Positions 17,859-25,979 are shown, counted from the first letter of the stretch. The stretch: DNA of 64,000 nt from Streptomyces diastatochromogenes (GCF_002242805.1 NZ_MCGQ01000017.1:62001-126000); one strand, 5' to 3'. A program made the numbers and translations. Notes: generated from the sequence alone by a model not told the origin.

Positions 17859-17950
17859 GTGATCCCTCAATCACTAGCGATGCCAGATCCTGGTCACGGT
17901 CTGATCGCTCGTCATCGTACTTGTGATTCAAGAGAGTTGGAGGAGACCTC

Positions 17951-18811
17951 TCAAGACAGCTGAAGCAGACCGCGCAGCAGGTCCCGGCTCTCGGACGGGC
18001 CCGGGCTGTCCTGCTGCAGCTCCTTCAGCGCCTGCTCGTACTGGGCGACGTCCTCCCGCTTGTCCAGGTAGAGGGCGCTGGTCAGCTGCTCCATGTACAC
18101 CACGTCGGACAGGTCCGACTCGGGGAAGCTGAGGATGGTGAAGGCACCGCTCTCGCCGGAGTGCCCGCCGAAGCCGAACGGCATGATCTGCAGCCGTACG
18201 TTGGGCCGCTCGGAGACCTCGATCAGGTGCTGGAACTGGCGGCGCATCACGTCACGGTCGCCGTACGGACGGCGCAGGGCGGCCTCGTCCAGGACGATGT
18301 GGAACTCGGGTGCCTTCTCGTCGAGCAGGTGCTTCTGCCGCTCCAGGCGCAGCGCGACCCGCCGCTCCACGTCGGCCGCGCTCGCGCCCTTCATGCCGCG
18401 CTGCACCACCGCGCGGGCGTACTCCTCGGTCTGCAGCAGACCGTGCACGAACTGCACCTCGTACACCCGGACCAGGGAGGCGGCGCCCTCCAGGCCCACA
18501 TAGGTGGGGAACCAGCTGGGCAGCACGTCGGTGTAACTGTGCCACCAGCCCGCTACGTTGGCCTCCCGGGCGAGGGAGAGCAGCGACTCGCGCTCCGCGT
18601 CGTCGCTGATGCCGTACAGCGTCAACAGGTCTTCGACGTCCCTGGTCTTGAAGCTCACCCGGCCCAGCTCCATCCGGCTGATCTTCGACTCGGACGCACG
18701 GATCGAGTACCCCGCCGCCTCGCGCGTGACCCCCCGCGCTTCACGCAGTCGCCTGAGTTGCGAGCCGAGCAGCATGCGCCGCACCACCGATCCGGGCTCT
18801 CCCGCGCTCAC
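17951..18811 (-). CDS. Helix-turn-helix (XRE) regulator with DUF5753 C-terminus
   Basis: About 286 residues. The N-terminal XRE domain reads LGSQLRRLREARGVTREAAGY with ISRMELGRV, and the rest is the Streptomyces-specific DUF5753 domain (WFPTYVGLEGAASLVRVYE and FGGHSGESGAF). Such proteins pair with small DUF397 proteins and HATPase partners to control development or antibiotic production (the abaA/whiJ type loci). The GTG at 18811 has GGGAGG 9 bases upstream; a GTG at 18829 is an alternative. Divergent from the ATPase gene. Confidence 0.92.
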   Translation of the reverse strand: MSAGEPGSVVRRMLLGSQLRRLREARGVTREAAGYSIRASESKISRMELGRVSFKTRDVEDLLTLYGISDDAERESLLSLAREANVAGWWHSYTDVLPSWFPTYVGLEGAASLVRVYEVQFVHGLLQTEEYARAVVQRGMKGASAADVERRVALRLERQKHLLDEKAPEFHIVLDEAALRRPYGDRDVMRRQFQHLIEVSERPNVRLQIMPFGFGGHSGESGAFTILSFPESDLSDVVYMEQLTSALYLDKREDVAQYEQALKELQQDSPGPSESRDLLRGLLQLS

Positions 18812-18921
18812 GTTCGCCAGCCTCCCCAACCGTCTTTGGGGCCGAAGTCTGCCACTAAAACACTTCGAGCAGTACTCGTCCGGTTACAGAAACGGAAAGA
18901 GGTCAGCCGTTTTCCGCAGGA

Positions 18922-18937
18922 AGAGGTCAGGACCTCT
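18922..18937. promoter_or_regulatory. Palindrome in the divergent HTH/ATPase intergenic region
   Basis: The 297-base divergent spacer (18812-19108) has no gene. It contains the inverted repeat AGAGGTC-AG-GACCTCT, with a direct copy of AAGAGGTCAG 24 bases upstream (18897-18906) and an CGGAAA/TTTCCG repeat around that copy. A candidate operator for the adjacent HTH protein; this is inference. Confidence 0.45.
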
Positions 18938-19108
18938 GGCAGTCGAGCGATCCAAGTTGGCGGAAAAAATGGCCAAGAAGCGGTACGGGCAGGTTCAATT
19001 CGGTCGCGTGCACGTGCATCTGCCCTTGCATCTGCCCTCCCTATCCGAAACCATGGTGCAGCGCCACCGCTGCATCGCAACGACCGCGAATTCCCGGGAG
19101 TGCCTCGC

Positions 19109-19603
19109 ATGGGAACGAATGGATCGACCATGCTCAAGCCGTTACGGCAGGGCCTTCCGCCGCTGGATCCCGCGGCCGTGTCCGATGCCGCCTCCTGCGC
19201 CCTGCCCGCCCGCTACGAAGCGGTGCGCGAGGCCCGCCGCTTCACCCGCTCCACCCTGGACCAGTGGGACGTGGGCGACCGCTTCGACGACATATGTCTC
19301 GTCGTCTCCGAACTCGTCACCAACGCCCTGCGGCATGCGCTGCCGGCGGACGCGGCATGCTCCGAGCACGCGCCCTCGGTACGGCTGCACCTGCTGCGCT
19401 GGGCCGAGCGGCTGGTGTGCGCGGTGCGCGACCCCAGCCACGAGTCGCCCGCCCCGCGCGACTCGGACGACTTCTCGGCCGAGTCGGGCCGCGGACTGTT
19501 CCTGGTCGACTCCTTCGCCGACAGCTGGGGCTGGCACCCGCTCGCGGGCAGCCTCGACGGCAAGGTCGTCTGGGCGCTGTTCCGGCTCGGGACCGCCGGC
19601 TGA
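19109..19603 (+). CDS. HATPase_c domain ATP-binding protein (anti-sigma-like)
   Basis: A 164-residue protein of the GHKL ATPase class that resembles serine-kinase anti-sigma factors. The N-box is ELVTNALRHA (68-77) and the glycine box is SGRGLFLVDSFADSWG (about 130-145). The ATG follows GGGAG by 8 bases. It lies between the HTH/DUF5753 regulator (divergent) and the DUF397 gene (convergent), the typical three-gene Streptomyces set, so it probably acts in the same regulatory circuit. Confidence 0.88.
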   Translation: MGTNGSTMLKPLRQGLPPLDPAAVSDAASCALPARYEAVREARRFTRSTLDQWDVGDRFDDICLVVSELVTNALRHALPADAACSEHAPSVRLHLLRWAERLVCAVRDPSHESPAPRDSDDFSAESGRGLFLVDSFADSWGWHPLAGSLDGKVVWALFRLGTAG

Positions 19604-19713
19604 CGCGACGCGGCGTCGACCTACGCCGCGTTTCTACGCGCGTACACCCCGACTTCGCCCGGCCGTCACCCGGCTGTCGCGACCGCCCCGGCCGAACCGG
19701 CCGGTGAGTCGTT

Positions 19714-19998
19714 TCAGCCGGCGATCAGATGGTCGAACTCGCCGTCCTTGACGCCGAGGAGCATGGCCTCGATCTCCGCGCGCGTGTAGACGAGCGCGGG
19801 CCCGTCCGGGAAGCGCGAGTTGCGTACGGCCACCTCGCCGCCCGGCAGCCGCGCGAACTCCACGCAGGAACCCTGCGAGTTGCTGTGCCTGCTCTTCTGC
19901 CAGGCCACTCCCGCCAGCTGCGTGGCAGCCATGCCGTTGTACACGTCGTCGTTGTACACGTCGTACCCCCCGTACACGTCGTCAACGTCGCGGTCCAC
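19714..19998 (-). CDS. DUF397 protein with repeated N-terminus
   Basis: A 94-residue protein. The DUF397 core starts near residue 30: WQKSRHSNSQGSCVEFARL, VAVRNSRFPDGPALVYT. DUF397 proteins are small partners of HTH/DUF5753 regulators. The first 22 residues are unusual, repeating an acidic DVY unit (DVYGGYDVYNDDVYNG) encoded by three copies of a GTACACGTCGT-type sequence. GGGGAG before the GTG at 19998 supports inclusion of this extension; an ATG at residue 23 has no SD. Confidence 0.88.
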   Translation of the reverse strand: MDRDVDDVYGGYDVYNDDVYNGMAATQLAGVAWQKSRHSNSQGSCVEFARLPGGEVAVRNSRFPDGPALVYTRAEIEAMLLGVKDGEFDHLIAG

Positions 19999-20047
19999 AG
20001 GTCGCTCCCCGGTGGTGCACTGGCTGGTGTGGCCATGGATGCTGTAG

Positions 20048-20329
20048 TCAACTGACCCGGATCATAACCCCGTTCACGTGCAGATGCATGAGCAGATGCA
20101 CGTGCACGGGGGGTGGTCCCGCGATTACAGCTTTGACGCCCGCTTTACCGAAATTGTTCCAGCGTCTGTCCATGATCTTCCACGCCGGCACCTGCGCCGG
20201 GTCGTCCGGATCCAATCCTTCGTGCACTAGGAAGAGACGCGTTCCGCGCCGTTCCTGTTCCAGCGTCCATGTGAGGGTCCGGTCCGTGGGATTGGCGGGA
20301 TCGGTGTCCAAGCACCGGAGGGAGGGCAT
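20048..20329 (-). pseudogene. Remnant of an SRPBCC/AHSA1-domain gene
   Basis: After bS18 the same strand keeps an open frame whose middle, NPTDRTLTWTLEQ, RRGTRLFLVHEGLDPDDP and AWKIMDRRW, resembles the C-terminal half of the Activator-of-Hsp90-ATPase-like (SRPBCC) domain. The N-terminal half is missing and the tail reads as random sequence. I infer a decayed gene; the assignment is from family memory. Confidence 0.5.
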
Positions 20330-20379
20330 CCGCACCTGCCTCCGGTGGTTTGGCCGGGGGTGCGGGCGCGTCCGGTGCC

Positions 20380-20613
20380 TCAGCGGCTGGAGTACGGCAG
20401 CAACGCCATCTCGCGGGCGTTCTTGATCGCGCGGGCCAGCAGGCGCTGCTGCTGGGCGGTGACCCGGGTGACGCGGCGGCTGCGGATCTTGGCGCGGTCG
20501 GAGATGAACTTCCGGAGGAGATCCGTGTCCTTGTAGTCGATGTAGGTGATCCCGGCCTGGTCCAGCGGGTTGGGCCGGTTCTTGGCGGGCTTGCGGTCGC
20601 TCTTGCGGGGCAT
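20380..20613 (-). CDS. rpsR2: Ribosomal protein bS18, spare (zinc-independent operon) copy
   Basis: A 77-residue small-subunit protein: ITYIDYKDTDLLRKFISDRA, IRSRRVTRVTAQQQ and ARAIKNAREMALLPY are the bS18 signatures. It is the last gene of the four-gene run bL33-bL31-CobW-like-bS18, and its start codon shares one base with the preceding stop (TGATG). Its place in the Zur-type operon marks it as the paralogue made under zinc limitation. Confidence 0.95.
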   Translation of the reverse strand: MPRKSDRKPAKNRPNPLDQAGITYIDYKDTDLLRKFISDRAKIRSRRVTRVTAQQQRLLARAIKNAREMALLPYSSR

Positions 20614-21788
20614 CAGACCTCCAGCAGGGTGTCGAAGGCGGGCGGCAGCCTCTTCCAGGCATCCCGCCCGGCGGCGTACTCGGCGTCGGTGAGCAGGCAG
20701 GACTCCAGCAGGTGCGCGAGTCCGTCGCGGTCGAGACCGGGCGAGGTGAACACGAGGTGGTTGCCGCAGTCGCCGTGCTCCGGGTGCCAGTCCAGCGCGG
20801 CGGCGGCCCGGCGTACCGGCGGGACCATCTCCCAGGCCGCGTCGGGCAGCGCGGCCAGCCACGGCCCGGCGCTCTCGACGCACAGCGCGCCGCCGGCCGC
20901 GTCCCAGTGCAGCAGCACGTCGGGCTTGTCGGCGAGCCAGAACCGGCCCCGGCTGCGGGCCGCGGCGCAGGTCAGGTCCTCCAGCGCGGCGTACAGCCGC
21001 TCGGGGTGGAACGGGCGGCGCCGGTTCCAGACCAGCGTGGAGACGCCGTGGTTGTCGGCCTCGGCGGGCAGCAGGGCGCAGGCCGGGTGCTGGGCGGCCG
21101 CCGCGGCCTCCACGTCGAAGCCGGCGAGGGCGGCTGCGGCCAGCGGGGAGACCGCAGCGGATGCACGTGCAGACACGGGTGCGCCCGCCAGGCCACCGTG
21201 GCCGATCGGAACCTGGCGGGCCGTCGGATGGAGCTGCGCCAGCAGCTCGCGGTCCTCGTCGTCGGCCTCCGGGGAGTCCGCCACGGCGAGGACGGGGGCG
21301 TACTCCAGCTGGCGGGCGAAGGTGTCGGCGACCGTGCGCTGGTCGGTGGCGGCCGCGGCGAGGCCCACTTCGGCGAGGTCGTCGCCGTTGCCCAGGTACG
21401 GCAGCACCAGCGCCGGGTCGACGGCGGTGATCACGCCGGTGACGGTGAGGCCGCCGGCCGTGACTACCTCGGCCATCGCCTTGGGCTCGACCGAGTCCCA
21501 CAGCTCGACGATCGCGAGCCGGGTCGTGCCGTCCCCGGCGAGGCGGCGCAGCTCCGGCACCAGGTCCTCCCGCAGGGCGCAGCAGGCGCAGTCATTGACC
21601 AGGGGCGTCTCGCCGGTGGAGCGGATGCCGAAGCGGTCGCGGACGGTGCGGACGACCGTGCCGCCGACGGCACTCGCCAGGTCGTGGTGGAGTACGACAC
21701 TGCCGGGCACGTCGGCGAGCAACCGCGCCACGGCCGCCCTGCGGGCCTCGGCGTGCAGCCCGCCGACTGCGGCCACCGACAGGCTCAC
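20613..21788 (-). CDS. CobW/COG0523-like protein with eroded GTPase motifs
   Basis: A 391-residue protein in a zinc-limitation operon. The COG0523 hallmark CxCC is present (NDCACCALREDL, Cys 67, 69, 70), and the C-terminal CobW domain is recognisable (FHPERLYAALEDL, GRFWLAD, CGNHLVFTSPGLD). The nucleotide site looks lost: where a GxxGxGKT loop is expected it reads VGGLHAEARRA, and no NKxD is visible. It may bind or pass zinc without GTP turnover, or be a scaffold. GTG start at 21788 overlaps the bL31 stop by 4 bases. Confidence 0.85.
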   Translation of the reverse strand: MSLSVAAVGGLHAEARRAAVARLLADVPGSVVLHHDLASAVGGTVVRTVRDRFGIRSTGETPLVNDCACCALREDLVPELRRLAGDGTTRLAIVELWDSVEPKAMAEVVTAGGLTVTGVITAVDPALVLPYLGNGDDLAEVGLAAAATDQRTVADTFARQLEYAPVLAVADSPEADDEDRELLAQLHPTARQVPIGHGGLAGAPVSARASAAVSPLAAAALAGFDVEAAAAAQHPACALLPAEADNHGVSTLVWNRRRPFHPERLYAALEDLTCAAARSRGRFWLADKPDVLLHWDAAGGALCVESAGPWLAALPDAAWEMVPPVRRAAAALDWHPEHGDCGNHLVFTSPGLDRDGLAHLLESCLLTDAEYAAGRDAWKRLPPAFDTLLEV

Positions 21789-22039
21789 GCCCCGCCCCGC
21801 TTCCCGTAGCGGCGCTCGAAGCGCTCCACCCGGCCGGCCGTGTCCAGGACGCGGGCGGTGCCGGTGTAGAAGGGGTGGCTGACGTTCGAGATCTCGACGT
21901 CCACGACCGGGTAGGTGTGGCCGTCCTCCCACTCGATCGTCTTCTCGCTCGTCATGGTCGATCGAGTGAGGAAGGCGTGGTTCGCGGCCCGGTCACGGAA
22001 CACGACGGGCCCGTAGCCGGGGTGGATTCCCTTGCGCAT
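21785..22039 (-). CDS. rpmE2: Ribosomal protein bL31 type B (zinc-free)
   Basis: An 84-residue type B bL31: MRKGIHPGYGPVVFRD at the start, VEISNVSHPFYTG in the middle and ERRYGKR at the end. The CxxC zinc ribbon of the normal form is absent, as expected for the copy that replaces it when zinc is scarce. It follows bL33 by 9 bases and overlaps the CobW-like gene. Confidence 0.96.
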   Translation of the reverse strand: MRKGIHPGYGPVVFRDRAANHAFLTRSTMTSEKTIEWEDGHTYPVVDVEISNVSHPFYTGTARVLDTAGRVERFERRYGKRGGA

Positions 22040-22048
22040 GGTGGTGCC

Positions 22049-22213
22049 TCAGCGCTCCTCTCGGAACTCGACGTGCCGCCCGACGACGGGGTCGTACTTG
22101 CGCAGCGTCAGGCGGTCGGGGTCGTTGCGGCGGTTCTTGCGGGTCACGTAGGTGTGGCCGGTCCCGGCGGTGGACCGGAGCTTGATGACCGGGCGGAGTT
22201 CGTTGCGTGCCAT
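22049..22213 (-). CDS. rpmG2: Ribosomal protein bL33, zinc-free paralogue
   Basis: 54 residues starting MARNELRPVIKLRSTAGTG and ending VVGRHVEFREER. It has YVTRKNRRNDPDRL and KYDP, typical of bL33, but no CxxC pairs, so it is the C-minus type. First gene of the minus-strand operon; the ATG is only 13 bases from the Zur-type box and no clear SD is visible, so the mRNA leader must be very short. Confidence 0.94.
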   Translation of the reverse strand: MARNELRPVIKLRSTAGTGHTYVTRKNRRNDPDRLTLRKYDPVVGRHVEFREER

Positions 22214-22225
22214 GCTGCTATGTTA

Positions 22226-22247
22226 CTGAAAATGAATCCCATTACCA
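22226..22247. promoter_or_regulatory. Zur-type box between the two spare-ribosomal-protein operons
   Basis: Holds the inverted repeat AATG-N5-CATT within TGAAAATGAATCCCATTACC, similar to the TGAAAATGATTTTCA consensus of Streptomyces Zur. It lies between divergent rpmG2 and rpmB2, 13 and 27 bases from their starts, where a zinc-loaded repressor would block both. Confidence 0.8.
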
Positions 22248-22274
22248 ATCACTGAGTGCGAGAGGTACGTCACC

Positions 22275-22511
22275 ATGTCCGCCCACTGCATGCTCACCGG
22301 GGCCGCCCCCGGCTTCGGCAACCGCATCTCCCGCTCCCACCGGCGCACCTCCCGCCGCTTCGACCCCAACATCCAGACCAGGCGCTACTGGCTGCCCGGC
22401 GAGGGCCGGTACGTCCGGCTGCGGCTGAGCGCGAAGGCGGTCAGGACCGTGGACACGATCGGCGTCGAGGCGGCCGTGGCCCGGATCCGTGCCCGGGGGG
22501 TGAGGGTCTGA
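22275..22511 (+). CDS. rpmB2: Ribosomal protein bL28, cysteine-reduced paralogue
   Basis: A 78-residue bL28: GFGNRISRSHRRTSRRFDPN and the VRLRLSAKAVRTVD segment. The normal CxxCG knuckle near the N-terminus reads SAHCMLTG here, one cysteine only, so zinc binding is lost. GAGAGG precedes the ATG. It is translationally coupled to rpsN2 (TGATG). Confidence 0.95.
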   Translation: MSAHCMLTGAAPGFGNRISRSHRRTSRRFDPNIQTRRYWLPGEGRYVRLRLSAKAVRTVDTIGVEAAVARIRARGVRV

Positions 22512-22816
22512 TGGCGAAGAAGAGCAAGATCGCGAAGAACGAGCAGCGCCGGCAGGTCGTCGCCCGGTACGCCGGGCGCCGCGCCGAGCTGAAGGAGATC
22601 ATCCGGCACCCCGCCACGACGGAGGCCGAACGGCTGGCCGCGCAGCGGGAGTTGCGCGGGCAGCCACGGGACGCGAGCGCCACCCGCGTCCGCAACCGCG
22701 ACCAGGTGGACGGCCGTCCCCGGGGCTACCTGCGCACCTTCGGCCTGTCCCGGGTGAACCTGCGCGAGCAGGCTCACAACGGATTCCTGCCCGGCGTCCG
22801 GAAGTCCTCCTGGTAA
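22511..22816 (+). CDS. rpsN2: Ribosomal protein uS14, long zinc-independent form
   Basis: A 101-residue uS14 of the long C-minus type (MAKKSKIAKNEQRR ... NRDQVDGRPRGYLRTFGLSRVN). The short housekeeping form of actinobacteria has a CxxC-CxxC zinc site; this form does not, which fits induction under zinc starvation. Last gene of the plus-strand operon. Confidence 0.95.
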   Translation: MAKKSKIAKNEQRRQVVARYAGRRAELKEIIRHPATTEAERLAAQRELRGQPRDASATRVRNRDQVDGRPRGYLRTFGLSRVNLREQAHNGFLPGVRKSSW

Positions 22817-22916
22817 CGGCTGGTAACTTGCTGGCGGTCCCTCCGGTCCGGGGGACGGCGTCCGCGACGGGCCGACGGCCCCGGGCGGCCGGCCCGCTAG
22901 AGCTTGGGAGCTTGAC

Positions 22917-23396
22917 GTGACTACGGCGACTGCAAGGGTGCGGACCGCGGCCGCGGCCGCGGGGCTGGTGGGCGCGCTGGCGCTGACCGCGTGCAGCGGG
23001 GGCGGCTCCAAGGACGACTCCTCGCCCACCCCGAGCGCGACCCCGACGTCCACGGGTACGGGTGCCGTGACGGGGTCCTCCGGCAAGCTCCAGGGCAGCT
23101 GGATCACCACCAGCAAGGGCGCCGTCGTGGCCCTGGTGATCACCGGGAAGAAGGCCGGGCTGTTCGCGACCGGCGGGGCCGTGTGCAGCGGCGCCGCGGG
23201 CACCGAGGCGGGCATGCAGATGATTCACCTGACCTGTGCCGACGGCAGCAAGGACCGGGTCACCGGCATGGTCGACTCGGCGACCGAGGACGCCATGAAG
23301 GTGACCTGGTCGGGCAAGCTCGGCCAGGAGACCTACACCAAGGCCGAGGGCGGCAAGCTGCCGTCGGGGCTGCCGACGGCGCCCGTGAAGCAGTGA
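22917..23396 (+). CDS. Putative lipoprotein of unknown function
   Basis: 159 residues. The N-terminal signal ends in a lipobox LTAC (about residues 23-26), followed by a Ser/Thr/Pro-rich linker and a compact domain with two further cysteines (GAVCSGA, LTCADGS) that may form a disulphide. I do not recognise the domain. GTG start with GGGAG upstream. The next gene also encodes a lipoprotein. Confidence 0.82.
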   Translation: MTTATARVRTAAAAAGLVGALALTACSGGGSKDDSSPTPSATPTSTGTGAVTGSSGKLQGSWITTSKGAVVALVITGKKAGLFATGGAVCSGAAGTEAGMQMIHLTCADGSKDRVTGMVDSATEDAMKVTWSGKLGQETYTKAEGGKLPSGLPTAPVKQ

Positions 23397-23498
23397 GAGC
23401 CCCCTGAAGCAGTGAATTCGCCCGGGGCGCGTGATCGCGCCCCGGGCCGAGGGGCCATGATGCGGGGAGACCGTCCCGACCTCGATGGGGATCTGCTC

Positions 23499-24014
23499 AT
23501 GCGCGCCATTCCGCTCACCGTCACCGCCCTCGCCGCCGCCCTGCTGCTGACCGCCTGCAACGACGGCGGTGGTGGCAAGAACGGGAAGAGCAGCTCCGCC
23601 TGCGAGATCGGCGGGGTCTCCGTGCAGATCGGGTCGGCGAGCGTCGCCCCGGCCGCCGGTGACACGGGCGAGGTGCCCGTCAGCATCACCAACCAGAGCG
23701 CCCCCTGCACCCTGGACAAGTTCGCGAGCGCCGTGCTGGACACGGGCAACGCCGAGGTCACCGTGCCTGTGCAGCAGGGGGCGAAGGCCCAGAAGCTGAA
23801 GCTCGCCAAGGGCGACTCGGCGACCTTCAGCATCAGCTATGTGCGCGGCAAGGCGGGCGAAAAGAGCAGCGTGGCGGCGAAGACCGTGAAGATCGCCCTG
23901 CCCGGCTCCACCGCCACCCGGAGCTTCCCGTGGTCGTACGGGCCCATCGCCGCCCAGGGCACGCAGGGCACCCCGAACGCCTCCGTCAGCGCCTTCCAGC
24001 AGGTCGGGGACTGA
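23499..24014 (+). CDS. DUF4232-type lipoprotein
   Basis: 171 residues with a signal peptide ending LLLTAC (lipobox Cys near 20). The exported part looks like DUF4232: two cysteines frame a beta-rich domain (CEIGGVSVQIGSASV, PVSITNQSAPCTL) with an LAKGDSATFSISY strand. The function is unknown. I start at the ATG at 23499, just before MRAIPLTV; the frame is open upstream but would put 29 charged residues before the signal. Confidence 0.82.
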   Translation: MRAIPLTVTALAAALLLTACNDGGGGKNGKSSSACEIGGVSVQIGSASVAPAAGDTGEVPVSITNQSAPCTLDKFASAVLDTGNAEVTVPVQQGAKAQKLKLAKGDSATFSISYVRGKAGEKSSVAAKTVKIALPGSTATRSFPWSYGPIAAQGTQGTPNASVSAFQQVGD

Positions 24015-24017
24015 CCC

Positions 24018-25124
24018 TCACGGCAGCCTGGGGCGGGCCCTGACCTGGGCCTCGTCCGCCGCCCGGGCACCCTCCGTCCAGCCCGCCGCGTCGGTCACGC
24101 CGCGCAGCCGGGTGGTGGTGGTCTCGGGGAACATGCGCTCCAGCCGGTCGGTGACGGCTATCTCCCGGGTGGCGAGCACGGGCAGCAGGTCCTGGGTCAC
24201 CTGGGTCTCGGCCACGGTCGCGAGGCGGTCGCCGACGCGGTGGGCGTAGGCCGCGAGGAAGGACTGCCGGAAGGTCTTGGTCCGCTTGCGGCCGCCGGCT
24301 CTCTGGGCGGCCTCCGCCCGGGTCATCGCGTGCGTGGCCTGCACCAGCAGCGAGGTGTAGAGCAGCTCGACCGCCTCCAGGTCGGCCTCGAAGCCGACGA
24401 CCGTGGAGAAGCCCAGCGGTTCGTTCCACACCGCGCGGCAGTGGTTGGCGGTGGCGACCGCGTCCAGCAGCACCGCCTTGGCCTGCTCGTACGGCGGCTC
24501 GACGCCGATGCGGCAGGCGCCGGGCGCGTCCGGCGCGGGCGCACCGGCGGCGAGCAGCGCCTCGTCGACGCTGTGCCGGGCCATCAGCTCCTGGGCCTTG
24601 GCGCTCAGCGCCTCCGCCTCCTCCGGATATCCGGTCGCCTCGGCCTTGGCGAGCAGGGCGCGGATCCGGGTGAGCATGCGGGAGGCGGCGGGCCCGTGCT
24701 CCCGGCGGGGTTCTTCGAGGGGCTCAAGAGCGGGCAGCCGCAGCAGCAGGCGGTACAGCTGGAGGACGGCGGTTGCGTGCGAGAAACGGTCGCTGCCGCG
24801 CGCGGGGTCCTGCGGCAGGGCCTCCAGCTGGGCGGCCCAGCGGCGCCCGCGCGGTCGGTCCTGCCCGGCCTGCGCCCGGATCATCCCTGCGGCCAGGTGT
24901 ACGTGACCGTCCTCCAGCTCGCGCCGTACGAGCCGTACGACGTCGGCGGGCTGCCAGCCGCGCTGCCAGGCCGTGGCGACGAACTCCTCGCCCCGCCGCG
25001 TGAGTTCGGCGTCCGCTGCGGGGTCGGCGGCGAGCAGGGAGGCGCCCGTGTCGAGTCCGGCGTCGGTGTCGTCGTACAGGGCAGCCCGGAAGGCCCGCTC
25101 GACGGTGCTGGAGGTGCTGGTCAC
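24018..25124 (-). CDS. DUF2786 domain protein
   Basis: About 368 residues. The DUF2786 segment is ASRMLTRIRALLAKAEATGY followed by EEAEALSAKAQELMARHSVD in the middle; the C-terminal part (FRQSFLAAYAHRVGDRL, REIAVTDRLERMFPE) is the extension usual in actinobacteria. Function unknown; relatives occur in phages and mobile regions as well as chromosomes. The GTG at 25124 is my best start, without a clear SD. Divergent from the LysE gene; ends 4 bases from the convergent lipoprotein gene. Confidence 0.8.
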   Translation of the reverse strand: MTSTSSTVERAFRAALYDDTDAGLDTGASLLAADPAADAELTRRGEEFVATAWQRGWQPADVVRLVRRELEDGHVHLAAGMIRAQAGQDRPRGRRWAAQLEALPQDPARGSDRFSHATAVLQLYRLLLRLPALEPLEEPRREHGPAASRMLTRIRALLAKAEATGYPEEAEALSAKAQELMARHSVDEALLAAGAPAPDAPGACRIGVEPPYEQAKAVLLDAVATANHCRAVWNEPLGFSTVVGFEADLEAVELLYTSLLVQATHAMTRAEAAQRAGGRKRTKTFRQSFLAAYAHRVGDRLATVAETQVTQDLLPVLATREIAVTDRLERMFPETTTTRLRGVTDAAGWTEGARAADEAQVRARPRLP

Positions 25125-25280
25125 GGTGTCGATCGTGCCATGCGCCGGTGACAGCGGGCCGAGGTCGTCCACACCCTGTGGACAGACGACTTCCGGCGCG
25201 GGCGGTCGGCTCCAGGGCTTCGGCGTCTCACTCCACGGAATTCGGCCTCCCGCGCGCGGGAGCGCGCCGAGCATGACCCC

Positions 25281-25907
25281 ATGATGGACATGTCTCTCTA
25301 CGCGGCCTTTCTGGTGGCCGCCTTCGCGCTCTGTGTCACTCCCGGTCCGGACATGATGTTCATCGTGGCGATGGGCGGCCGGGGCGGTCCGCTGACCGGT
25401 GTGACGGCCGCCGTCGGGGTGGCCTGTGCGATGTTCGTGCACGCGGTCGCCGCGGCGCTCGGCCTGTCGGCGCTCTTCCTGACCCTGCCGTCGCTGTATC
25501 ACGTGCTGCGCTGGGCGGGCGCGGCCTATCTGCTGTTCCTCGCGGTCAGGGCGTTCCGCGGCGACGGCGGCTCCGTCGAGGCGGAGGACGCGCCGCGGTC
25601 GGGGCGCCGGCGGGCCTTCTGGCGGGGAGCCGTCACCAATCTGCTCAACCCCAAGGTGATCCTCTTCAACGTCTCGTTCCTGCCCCAGTTCGTGAACCCG
25701 GACCTCGAGCACGTACGCGAGCAGTTCCTGGTCCTGGGGTTCACGATCACCGTGATGGGCCTCCTGGTGGACGGCTCGGTCGGGCTGCTCTCGGGGAAGC
25801 TCGCCTCGCTGCTGCAGCGCAGCCGGCGGGTGGCGAGGGGGCTCGACTACTTCAGCGGGACGGTGTTCGCCGGGCTGGCGGTGCGTCTGGCGGTCGTGCC
25901 CAAGTAG
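25281..25907 (+). CDS. LysE/RhtB family amino-acid exporter
   Basis: A 208-residue membrane protein with six hydrophobic stretches. The family signature is in VTPGPDMMFIVAMGGRGGP near the start and GAVTNLLNPKVILFNVSFLPQF in the middle. It exports amino acids or homoserine-like compounds; the substrate is not predictable. Two ATGs close together (25281 and 25290) both lack a good SD. Confidence 0.9.
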   Translation: MMDMSLYAAFLVAAFALCVTPGPDMMFIVAMGGRGGPLTGVTAAVGVACAMFVHAVAAALGLSALFLTLPSLYHVLRWAGAAYLLFLAVRAFRGDGGSVEAEDAPRSGRRRAFWRGAVTNLLNPKVILFNVSFLPQFVNPDLEHVREQFLVLGFTITVMGLLVDGSVGLLSGKLASLLQRSRRVARGLDYFSGTVFAGLAVRLAVVPK

Positions 25908-25930
25908 CCGTTGCGGGCAGGAGAACTGGA

Positions 25931-25979
25931 CTGTCAACCTTCGGTTGACAGTCCGGGGGTGGCAACCTACGGTTGACAC
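25931..25979 (+). promoter_or_regulatory. Promoter of a probably leaderless gene, with two operators
   Basis: The -35 TTGACA (25945-25950) and -10 TACGGT (25968-25973) are 17 bases apart, placing the transcript start at about the ATG at 25980. Two palindromes cover these elements: CTGTCAACC-TTC-GGTTGACAG (25931-25951, perfect) and TGGCAACC-TAC-GGTTGACA (25960-25978). Centres are 28 bases apart. Confidence 0.8.
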
